Origin: Achatina immaculata
Lineage: Eukaryota > Mollusca > Gastropoda > Stylommatophora > Achatinidae
Assembly (NCBI GenBank): GCA_009760885.1
Contig: CM019702.1
Span: 54,403,856-54,467,855, forward strand
DNA length: 64,000 nt
Reading direction: 5' to 3'
In this document: in pieces, positions 56,085-64,000 of the stretch
Numbering within the stretch: position 1 is the first letter of the stretch
Layout: every line of letters starts with the position of its first letter
Notes under the pieces: model-generated
Told to the model about the DNA's origin: nothing
Databases searched by the model: none
The model's input: the letters and a program-made list of their open reading frames with translations, nothing else
Made by a program: the position numbers and the translations under genes

Positions 56085-57437
56085 ATGTACATCGTTATCG
56101 AAATCAGGTGACTTTGTGGGTCTCTCGAAATTAGGATACAGAATAACAGTAAGTTGACTCAGTTTTATATCTTTTTAATGCGTTCTTAAAAGACTGGGCT
56201 CTAGAAAACCCCATCAGCCTTGCGTTTCCATCCAAGGTCCTAGTTTGTGCCCAATGTACTGCCCTACATTCCGAGCAAATCTTTCTTGAAGTAAGTGTAC
56301 ATCGTAGTCTACGTTACATAACTTTTCTTCAGTGTTTTTGCCGAGAATGGATCCTAGCGAAAAAACGGCTACGATTCGCCCCCAGTTTATAGTACCATCT
56401 TCAAAAACTTGGTCGGCAATGCTCACGAACGATTGATAGCTATAATGTGGATTTATGAAATTACACAGGGTGGTGAAAAACTCCGCGTGCTTTTTCGAAA
56501 AGTTAATAACCAACCATCTTAGAGTATTACATAAAGGTGATTCGTTAGTATGTACTATACACATTGCTATTTCCACTGCCTCGTCCATTGTAGTGGGTTT
56601 TTCTTTTCGTTTCAGATGTCTAACAAAATGCCCTGTCGAGTGGGTCCTGCTGCCTTCAAGCACACTTATATGTTCACAATGCGGCCGAGGTTTTACCGAA
56701 CATCGGAGCCTCGTTCGTCACGAAACTACAGTGCACGAACAAAATAATATCACATGTCCAATCTGCGGGAAACTCTCCTCTCGGAGAGACCTCCTGAAGA
56801 GGCATATGAAAATTGTCCACTCCAGTGACCCCTCTTCCAAGCGAAAGGCGTCATATGATGATGATGATGCGGCACCACCAGTGCGTAGGCAGGCGCCTCG
56901 TCCACCAAGCGCCCGACTCTTTCAGATGTCCCCGAACACGTGGAGTCCCCACCTGTTGTAGCAGCAGAGTTTTTAGACGACGAAGAACTGGAGTCTGGTT
57001 CACGGACGATCCCAACGTCAAGGAAAATAAAAACACCACAGCATAGAGACTTCAGCGACGAAAAAGACAGTTTACATGATTTGGTGGACGATGTTAGAGC
57101 TATATTTGTGATAATTGGGGGGGGGGGCCTTAGGACGCACCAAAACATAAACAACCATTTATCTACATATACATTTTTCCACCCTCCCACTACAACACAC
57201 CCTATTAACTGGGCCTCCAAACTACATGATCTTTTTAACAGTCAGACAAAACGTTTCAAAATAAATTATTCACACCACACCATCCTTAGACACAAAGAAA
57301 CAAACGAGTTACGGTTCTACCACGCTTCAAATAACAATGCCACTGTACTAGACACGCCACGGTTAATAAATAAAAGACGGGACTTTGACAGTTTTGTAAG
57401 AGACTTGACCGATCACGATATACCAGACAGCTCTTAA
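56085..57437 (+). pseudogene. C2H2 zinc-finger protein, two-exon, one frameshift
   Basis: A predicted first exon of 23 bp (56085-56107, ATG to cag|gtgact) joins in phase 2 to the exon after tttcgtttcag| (56616 onward), giving the zinc-finger frame. Two C2H2 fingers follow: CSQCGRGFTEHRSLVRHETT and CPICGKLSSRRDLLKRHMKI. Next come a Lys/Arg stretch and acidic DDDD, then a frame change between about 56889 and 56961. Finally there is a C-terminal domain (LRTHQNINNHLS, WASKLHDLFNSQTKRFKINY, ILRHKETNELRFYHAS) of unknown function. It is found with zinc fingers in invertebrate Polintons, so a nucleic-acid-binding or regulatory role is likely. The C-terminal third lies in the right TIR. The copy ends early (HDIPDSS) after a 1-bp difference from the left TIR copy. 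Confidence 0.65.
56214..56588 (-). CDS. Bcl-2-family protein, antisense in the intron
   Basis: Starting at ATG 56588 (MDEAVEIAM) the protein has about 124 residues. The BH1 motif is clear: FEDGTINWGRIVAVFSLGSI, with the NWGR signature. A BH3-like helix precedes it (LRWLVINFSKKHAEFF). The C-terminus has the start of BH2 (LGPWMETQG) and then TGA exactly where the second Gly of BH2 normally stands, with 12 further in-frame codons before the next stop. No C-terminal membrane anchor is visible. The family controls mitochondrial apoptosis; viral members usually inhibit it, but the activity of this one is unknown. It fits wholly within the zinc-finger intron (56108-56615) on the opposite strand. An alternative upstream start at 56663 would overlap the exon. 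Confidence 0.8.
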   Translation of the reverse strand: MDEAVEIAMCIVHTNESPLCNTLRWLVINFSKKHAEFFTTLCNFINPHYSYQSFVSIADQVFEDGTINWGRIVAVFSLGSILGKNTEEKLCNVDYDVHLLQERFARNVGQYIGHKLGPWMETQG

Positions 57438-57905
57438 ATCTACGCCCAATACAAAATATTTCTGCGAGATAGATCCAGCCACTAGTTTCTACATCTACCA
57501 TTTGAACGAATATCCGATAGGATGAAAACTTATGATCATAATGTCTCATATATAAAAACGGCACATGATAACGAGGGCAAAGTTGAGACCTCTGACGGAA
57601 CCCACGAAAATATACACCGCACCAACTAAAATCTAATAATTACTGTTGTAAAATGACCATAGGTCAATGAAACACGAGACAAAAGTAGGTTGAAAACCTT
57701 CTCACAGCGATATTGAACATTTTCTCCTGAGCGTCGCGCGCCGAGGGATACCGCCGGATATAATTGATCTACTGGTCATGTGACGTCATGTCCCTAGCAA
57801 CGGCGTCGGCGTCGTATTGATTATATTTTCCTCTATACGCTATAGCCGACATCTTGTTTGAGGAGGCTCCTCAAATGCGGGGGATACACGCCCTCCTACA
57901 CTACT
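56984..57905. repeat. Right terminal inverted repeat
   Basis: Reverse complement of 48315-49233. It includes a G11 tract near 57117 (C10 in the left copy) and ends CACTACT at 57905, next to the target-site copy. Confidence 0.9.
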
Positions 57906-57911
57906 AGCATA
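57906..57911. repeat. Right target-site duplication AGCATA
   Basis: Perfect match to 48309-48314. Confidence 0.93.
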
Positions 57912-58649
57912 TCAGCTGTATGTCGCTAATAGTCTCATTGGACAGGCATCTTCATCCCCTCCATGTTATAGCAGAAGACCCTATAATAACTGAAGAAGCT
58001 GACTGTCACCTTCTCTATAGATATAATAATCTCAGTGTTCATTAGAAAGAAATCAGGAGATAGCATTATACTTGAAGATTAATTTCTTTATTTACCCATT
58101 GCTCGCAGAGATTATATGTCAATCTAGGCTACTGTTAATGTTATCCAAATTACTCCGTTATAAGAAACTATACATCCAGTTGTGTATGTGTGTTTGTGTT
58201 ACGTGTGTAATAAACGGGAGGAAAATGCCAGAATTAAAACAATTCAGTTTACTTTCAAGCCTGTGACAACTTCACCGAAAGTACATCATAGGAACAGAAT
58301 GCTAACAGAAAGAAATAACTTACATTTTGCAGTTTCTCTTAGTATTGTCTATGATTTGCTGAAATACCACTGAAACATTTCATGTTGTTCTGATTGTGGC
58401 GAACATGGGTGTAGTGCAGGCGTCACATCCCAGTTACTATTTTGATAGTAGTTCGCACAACTGTTGGGGGTATATCTACTGTAGTATACAACTGTCTATT
58501 AGCTGTCTATCATCACTCTCTTATGACAACTGATCTAAAATGTTACCTCAAATGTGGGGTTATAAATAGCTGTATTCGCCCGCTCATAACTTACGGCTAC
58601 TCTAAAAAGAACTACCAAAAGAGAATTCTTTGCACACAGAGGGCCTGAT
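57912..58649. other. Unique flank, no recognised gene
   Basis: Short open frames only; no known motif. Confidence 0.5.
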
Positions 58650-58671
58650 TTCCGCTTTAAAGATGGCCAGC

Positions 58672-58788
58672 GTCTATCACTCTCTATCTCTCTCTTTCTC
58701 TCTCTATCTTTCTCTCTTTTTCTCTTTCCCTCTCTCTCTTTCTCTCTCTTCCTTCCCTCTATCTTCTCTCTCTCTCTTTCACTGCCTC

Positions 58789-58819
<31 letters not shown>

Positions 58820-58860
58820 ATATCTCTCTCTGTCTTTCTCTGTTTTTGTCTCTCTCTGAC
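58672..58860. repeat. CT-rich simple repeat
   Basis: Imperfect (tctctct / tttctct) run of about 190 bp; the Ser/Leu open frame across it is a by-product. From 58861 to 59330 I see no gene. Confidence 0.9.
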
Positions 58861-59330
58861 CTGACCGGCTTTTCGGGACTCTGCAAGAAATGTATGTGAG
58901 TAACTCATCAATTCCCCCCCCCCCCCAAACATAGATGCAGAATTAATGAATAAATAGAAAGAAGCAGAAGAGAGGAAAGATGCACAAGAATGTCAGTAAG
59001 ATCTATTTTGGTGTAAAGCACGGTTTAAACAGTGGAGGATGCACTGACAAGTATGGACAACACAGAAAGACTGAAGGAGAACATAGATGAACTTTTTGTG
59101 ATGTATGGAAAAGAGGGATGTAGAGGAAGATTATAAGCAATATGAGAGATGACAAAGCTACGCACATAAATATTATCAATATTGAAATGTTACAAACTTT
59201 AGAAAAATATGGATTAGAAAAGTTTACACATGATTTATACACCGCAGAGTATCTATCTTTGGGAACATTTTACATTTTCTGATTGTTTTCAGAATACATC
59301 TGTGCCCCCCCCCTCTGTCAGTATCCTTTC

Positions 59331-59470
59331 TCTGTGAACCTCTGAGTGCCCAAACTACATGAGGCATCAGCAAGGATTTTTCCCAAACGCCTGTCCTCCG
59401 CCTTATTTCATGTTCTTGCCCAAGAGAGCCCTCTATTACTCAAGATTTACTCTGCTCTTCTTCTACAAAA
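59331..59470 (-). mobile_element. LINE 3' end, third copy of the (GA)n family
   Basis: Matches the plus-strand text of 32380-32510 (gtgaacctctgagtgccca ... gcctgtcctccgcctt ... gagccctctattactca) with more divergence. The (GA)n tail is reduced to tctctg. Confidence 0.65.
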
Positions 59471-59622
59471 TATATGTGTATGTATGTAGAATTTGGTTAT
59501 ATTAGATTATTTGTAACACATAAGAAATATCAATAATAAATGAGACAAGAACAATGATTTCTTATATGAGTATGTATTTTTCTTCCTTTCCTCGCAGACT
59601 TTTGCAGCAAACAGTAAGCTGA

Positions 59623-61957
59623 TTATGAACTTTGAAAGCTGAGATGTAAAATTTTACGACACGTTTCTCGAAGTGTTTCCTTGTATTTGCTGCTCATGTA
59701 ATAATAAATAACAATATTCATAGAAGAGTTTACAGACTGCAAAATGAAACAAATTCCTCCTAGCACGACTCCAACTTTTAAGTATTTTCCACCATAAGAT
59801 ATTGACGGTTCAAAAGCCACCACCAGCATTGTGATGCATATAGGAATAAAACAGATAATAAACAAAGCTGAAATCATCATAACCATTTTGGCCACTTTCT
59901 GGTTACGGATGGACACTCTGTCCACTTGTACGGCAGCCACAAGATTTATGTCTCCACTTTGTTGCGTTCTGTAGTTTAATTACCAGAGTCCCAGTGCAGA
60001 AAACGATAACAGCAAATGCTGTCAAGGGGATTGAGAAATTATTCATTATATACATAATCTTCCGAAGAGTATCATCAGTGTGTTCCTTGTGAACAAGTCC
60101 TAGGAGTGTTTTGTTTCTTTGATGAGAAAACTTCCATTCAAGAGTGTTAACTGTGTACAACGGAGAGGTGTTCACAATAAACGCGAAATAGAAGAAAATA
60201 ACGATGATTGTTGTTCGTCCAGATGTAAAGATTCTTTTAACCTAATGAGAACAATAAAAATCCAATGAACTCTCAGAAAAAAATATATGAGAACTGATAG
60301 TCATTTCCTTATGATAATGAAGATTTAAACTATATATAATCATATAGAATTAAAAAATAATTTGTAATTGAAATAACAAATATTATTTTCACTTTGACCC
60401 ACAGAAATTAAATTATAGATAATATGAATCAAAAACTAGCCACAGAATACTAGAACATGTTGCAGATAATACCCATATTTTTAGCTGTTAGTGTTAAACA
60501 AAACTGGGAAGAGACAGTGTTACCACCATTGTATCGATATCGAATTACTAATTCATGACAAGTATGTCAAGGGGAATAATTGATCTACTATTGACCTTAC
60601 GAATTGAGAAGGCAGAAAACGCTTGGATGTTAGGGGATGGGAGGTGTGAATAAGTTGTCCCATACGGCAATCAGCGATCCACAGCTGACATGCTTGCGTC
60701 ATGGTTGGAGAACCACACTCGCCAAGACCCAGCCCGACCCTACCGATGGTACCACCCCCAATAACAGGCCTAGTACGTCTAAAGAGGCAAGGAATAGGCG
60801 CAGTCAGCATGGCGGTTGACTCTGATATTGCATATCTCACCTGCTTAGTACCTCCACACAGGTGTGATAAAAATAGGCGGCATAACCCTCACGGAAGACG
60901 AAATAATGACATGTCTCAACAACTTCACAGCGTTTGCTGCAAAGAACAGCAGTTCGTAGTTCCAGGAAAAAGAAGAAGAGAGAAAGAGAAAGAAGAAAAA
61001 ACATTCAAATCTAACTATAAAGAGAAAAACCTCAGAAAAGGAGATGTGGACAACAAATATTAATAAAACAAAAGAAATACACAGTCTATAAAGCTAAAAT
61101 ACATACAGAAACAGACATTTCAACGGAATAAAGACATTGTACCTCGTAACCTACACAATCAAAAAATAACATTTATTACATTCCATGTCCAACCTTCAAG
61201 GGTGCTATCACACACAAGCATCTCTCCAGTGTGATTAAGGCGGTGATCCAACTGCTTACTTGACAAAAGATAAGATTCGGAACGAGTGCTACAAAATAAC
61301 TGACTTCTATGGGGTCGAATGTCAGGTCTGCAGTTAGTACGGCTGGAGTATACAAAATGTTCATCCAACTCAGGACTATAAGATTGCACAGGTCAGAGAC
61401 TGACAGCGCTAAATGTGGCATCGGAGAATAAAAAAAAAAGAATTTGTTAAGAGCATGTTAGAACATTAATTACTGGCGAGACGAGTTATAAATGAATATA
61501 TTTCTGAACTAGATGAAAAAGAATGTATTTAATCTCTTAATCTCCTGTTCTTTTTAAGTATTCTATAGCTAGATTTGATGACAACGTATGTTTCTTTAGT
61601 TCCCCTAAAGGTATTGTCACTAACTCTAAACAACACATATTTTATACCATCCAACTTTACCATATCGTACCAATAGCTCTGAACTTATTTTTACACATAA
61701 ACCCCCAAAAGCAATGACGTAACAAAACACAACTTTGACAACTTTTACATACCCACAAGACTGATGTTAATAGAATCTTGAAAGCCTTGCTTGATAAAAC
61801 AGATGATATTGATGGCATTTGTCACTATACCAAAGATGTCGATTGCTAGACACAAGCCACCGAATACAAACCAGGAAAATATGGTCATTACTTCATCGCT
61901 TATGCCTGATTTGTCGAATATGTCCTCACCATTTGAACGATTTTCTTCTTTCAACAT
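59623..61957 (-). pseudogene. Chemoreceptor-like GPCR, three exons, one frameshift
   Basis: Minus strand. Exon 1 is 61957-61753 (starts MLKEENRSNGED with an N-sequon, TM1, ends ISLVG at g|gtatgt). Exon 2 is 61408-61194 (215 bp; LSVSDLCNLIVLSW to LERCLCVIAPLK). Exon 3 is 60241-59623 (TM4-TM7; ends SSMNIVIYYYMSSKYK plus a tail). Exons sum to 1039 bp, one more than a multiple of three. The frame changes near 59935-59960, in ICL3 between KWRHKS and the VSIRNQKVAKM segment. Everything else matches the intact gene at 41053-45970, including intron phases. It could be a young pseudogene or a single-base assembly error. Confidence 0.8.
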
Positions 61958-62490
61958 TTCTCATTCGTTATTTAAAGAAACTTCAATCGCTATGATTCTT
62001 TTACACACAAAAGTTGTCATTAATTTTAGCAGTTTTATTGCCACAGTAAAAGAAGGTGAATGAAAAAGTAACCGTAATACATTTTATTAGCAAAATGTAT
62101 ACAAATGTGATCGAAAACATAAAGCTTTTCAATATAGTACCCGTCACGTTCAGTGCAGGTTTGCTATTGCTTCACTGTGTCCGGATTACTTGAGGGAAAA
62201 TAAAGTAGTGTTAGTATAGTTGCCAGTCATGAATGTTGCGGTGTCTCGAGTCATAACTAATCTTCAGTTCTCTATCTCTTGTTGGGTATTATTCTTTCCA
62301 CTTCTGTGTTAGTGTCAAGCGCATTCTCAATCATTGCGTCAGGAAATTTGGTAGCAAAGTGTGAAAAGATACTTTTAACCTGATGAGAAAAATAAACATA
62401 CCGCTGGCATTAAAACAAACGAAAAAAAATGTGTGAAATGTTAGCTATTCCATTATCATAATGTAGATTAAAACTAGTTTGAAATATATA
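61958..62490. other. 5' flank of the receptor gene; possible exon-3 start relic
   Basis: Minus-strand sequence at about 62380-62397 (tctcatcag|GTTAAAAGTATCTTTTCAC) resembles the start of a receptor terminal exon (compare 60241), but the downstream reading does not continue as a receptor. No other feature. Confidence 0.35.
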
Positions 62491-63258
62491 CAAGGTCCTA
62501 CAATTAATAATGAGACTGATTACATAAAAATAAAATAAACAACATCTGAAGATAGAACCTGTATTTTATTCAAAGTAATCTCATTCTGCACTGATACAGC
62601 GAGTGGCACGATCTAACAAACATTATAAAGACCTATGCAGTTCTTTCGTTGGTATGGCCCTTAAACTCGATGTTAGAGCCCTTGGATGTCATCAGTATAG
62701 TCAAAAAAGCGTCATTTCAATGGTAGCTGTAATTTTAGGAATATAAAATAATCCCGGGAGGCACAACTGGGGAATAGGGTGGATGGTTGAGATCACATAC
62801 ATATTTTTTCGACCCAAAATTCCTGTACAAATACAACATGGTGAGAATCTGCATTATCATGAAGACGGAAACAACTGCCAGGTGTTGAATACTCGGGTTG
62901 GACTCGGAGAATACTTTTCAATAGGCGTTTCAAAATACTTAAATAATGTTGGCAGTGACAGTCTGTCCCTCTGGAATAAATTCTTTGTGAATAACACTTT
63001 GCTGTCGTAGAAGCACACCAACATCGTCTTCACTTTCGACTTTTGAAGACGAATATTTTTGTATTTTTGTGATAATATTGACTTCCACTGAGCATTTTGG
63101 CGTTTAGTTGTGGGATCATAGCGGAAAATACATATTTCATCCTCGTAACAATCAAATTTAAAAACATTTATTTCTGCGACACGCTGTGATGATGTCTTTT
63201 GTGTACTCAACACGCTGATAGTTTTGGTCATCATACAACGAATGTGGTACAAACCGGC
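62488..63258 (-). mobile_element. Mariner-type element, degenerate, cut by a gap
   Basis: An end motif (aaggtcctacaattaataat plus gagactgatt) lies at 62488-62520. The minus strand carries part of a transposase: EDEICIFRYDPTTKRQNAQW (DE catalytic region), SKVKTMLVCFYDSK and a FNTWQLFPSS region. The pattern of a DExxxF-Y-D-P-x-TKRQ block followed by KVKTML...FD is typical of mariner transposases. Frameshifts are present and the N-terminal part lies beyond the gap at 63261-63360. Confidence 0.7.
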
Positions 63259-63260
63259 AA

Positions 63261-63360
63261 NNNNNNNNNNNNNNNNNNNNNNNNNNNNNNNNNNNNNNNN
63301 NNNNNNNNNNNNNNNNNNNNNNNNNNNNNNNNNNNNNNNNNNNNNNNNNNNNNNNNNNNN
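63261..63360. other. Assembly gap (100 N)
   Basis: Run of 100 undetermined bases inside the mariner region. Confidence 1.
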
Positions 63361-63559
63361 TACAATAATTCAAATAGCAGGTTTGTGATTCGTTAGAATA
63401 AGGTAAGTGTTTGGTCAACTTGATAGACGAAACTAACTGAAAGTTTGTGTTGTTAGTGCTCACGCAATCAATTTTGTTACTTCGAGGCCGGAGCTAGTAA
63501 AATAACAAGCATCATTTTCTTGTTATGCCATGAATCACATTGTTGTACATCAAACATCA

Positions 63560-63990
63560 AGGATGTGTACGACCATGATGAAAACGTAAATCGTCCACTA
63601 GTGGGTAGTGTATTGTTTCCGGGGTCAGCAAACTCTATTTTCGAAATCCTGCATGTTCTTCTCTCATTGCGGTATCCACTACATATTTAATTCTATTCAA
63701 AATGACTTCGCAAAACACAGCTGATACTAAAGTTACTCCTCTCCAACTGTTACATTCACTAAGATTGACTTTTTTGGTATTTGAACAATGATTCCTTTTT
63801 CCACTTATAAGAGAATTTTTCTTCCTTCCAAATCTTATTAAACTGTCAGTGTAGTTGTCTCATGTTGTCGCTGTTGATAGCTTTTAAATTTCGGGTGTTA
63901 TTTCATCTGCACCTGCAGATTTGCTGTTAGCCATTAAATTCACTGCTGCTCAATTTCATGCAATATAATTTCATCTAGGCTGACATTTAG
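63560..63990 (-). pseudogene. LINE reverse transcriptase fragment
   Basis: The minus strand reads, with stops, SLDEIILHEI, NSKSAGADEITPEI, then VNLSECNSWRGVTLVSAVCE and IKYVVDTAMREEHAGFRKQS. This is the order of RT motifs (A-x-G-x-DEI-x-PE, then C-x-x-WRG-x-TL, then R-x-EHAGFR) of endonuclease-RT LINEs. The fragment runs to the window edge. Confidence 0.75.
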
Positions 63991-64000
63991 TTGTAGGGCT

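Larger units (their letters stand above)
48315..57905. mobile_element. Polinton/Maverick (adintovirus-like) provirus lacking PolB
   Basis: A 9591-bp element with precise ends: it starts AGTAGTGTAGGAGGG, ends with the inverse, has about 920-bp terminal inverted repeats and is flanked by the perfect AGCATA duplication. Contents left to right: packaging ATPase, a repeat-bearing ORF, chromodomain integrase, two-pass membrane protein, putative penton, pVI/pX-like protein, major capsid protein, adenain-like protease, PC4-like protein (all plus strand), then a Bcl-2-like gene (minus) inside the intron of a zinc-finger gene (plus). Late genes are packed with 1-4 bp gaps or overlaps, like a virus. There is no type B DNA polymerase, and no unassigned stretch is large enough for one. 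Several frames are interrupted, so this is an endogenous, decaying copy. Confidence 0.93.

Noticed and set aside
56455..56615. Zinc-finger gene starting at 56455
   Set aside because: That start is only the edge of a stop-free stretch inside the intron; the tttcgtttcag acceptor at 56615 and the in-phase first exon at 56085 explain the frame better.
48315..57905. DNA polymerase B or a protein-primed replication gene in the element
   Set aside because: I looked through all frames for polymerase motifs (such as a YxDTDS-like box) and found none, and no large unassigned stretch remains.
62370..62397. Another receptor terminal exon
   Set aside because: Only the splice site and first six codons resemble the family; the downstream translation does not contain TM4-TM7.

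Overview
The window is animal nuclear DNA, most likely from a gastropod mollusc. It carries multi-exon rhodopsin-family receptors of the kind greatly expanded as chemosensory receptors in sea slugs and sea hares, abundant LINE debris, a mariner relic, very long minisatellite arrays, GT-AG introns and three 100-base assembly gaps (10787-10886, 34754-34853, 63261-63360). No bacterial gene organisation is present.

Layout. 1-11 kb: minisatellites, including a 3.8 kb array of a 39-bp unit with a roughly 1.23 kb higher-order repeat, and exons 1 and 2 of a chemoreceptor whose last exon is missing. 11-29 kb: nested segmental duplications built from tandem arrays (30, 68, 45, 25, 34, 45, 39 and 33 bp). 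The only coding remnant I recognise with reasonable confidence there is a duplicated LINE C-terminus followed by a tRNA-like sequence. 29-34 kb: a minus-strand chemoreceptor with a tandemly duplicated terminal exon and a broken exon 2. 34.9-40.6 kb: degenerate non-LTR retrotransposons. 41-46 kb: one apparently intact three-exon chemoreceptor (320 codons), its second intron filled with LINE relics. 59.6-62 kb: another three-exon receptor on the minus strand with one frameshift. 62.5-64 kb: mariner and LINE relics.

The standout is 48315-57905, a 9.6 kb Polinton/Maverick (adintovirus-like) provirus. It has AG...CT ends, terminal inverted repeats of about 920 bp and a perfect 6-bp target-site duplication (AGCATA). 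It encodes a packaging ATPase, an integrase with chromodomain, an adenain-like cysteine protease, a double-jelly-roll-type major capsid protein, a putative penton protein, a pVI/pX-like virion protein, a two-pass membrane protein, a PC4-like protein and a C2H2 zinc-finger protein. It has no DNA polymerase B gene and no room for one. A Bcl-2-family gene lies antisense inside the intron of the zinc-finger gene. Several genes carry single stops or frameshifts, so this copy is an endogenous, decaying one, while integrase, protease and some structural genes stay open.

How the parts relate: the receptors form a local cluster with a shared three-exon plan (exon 2 is 215 bp in three of them and 213 bp in a broken fourth). 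The provirus is an independent insertion between receptor genes. LINEs and minisatellites account for most of the remainder.
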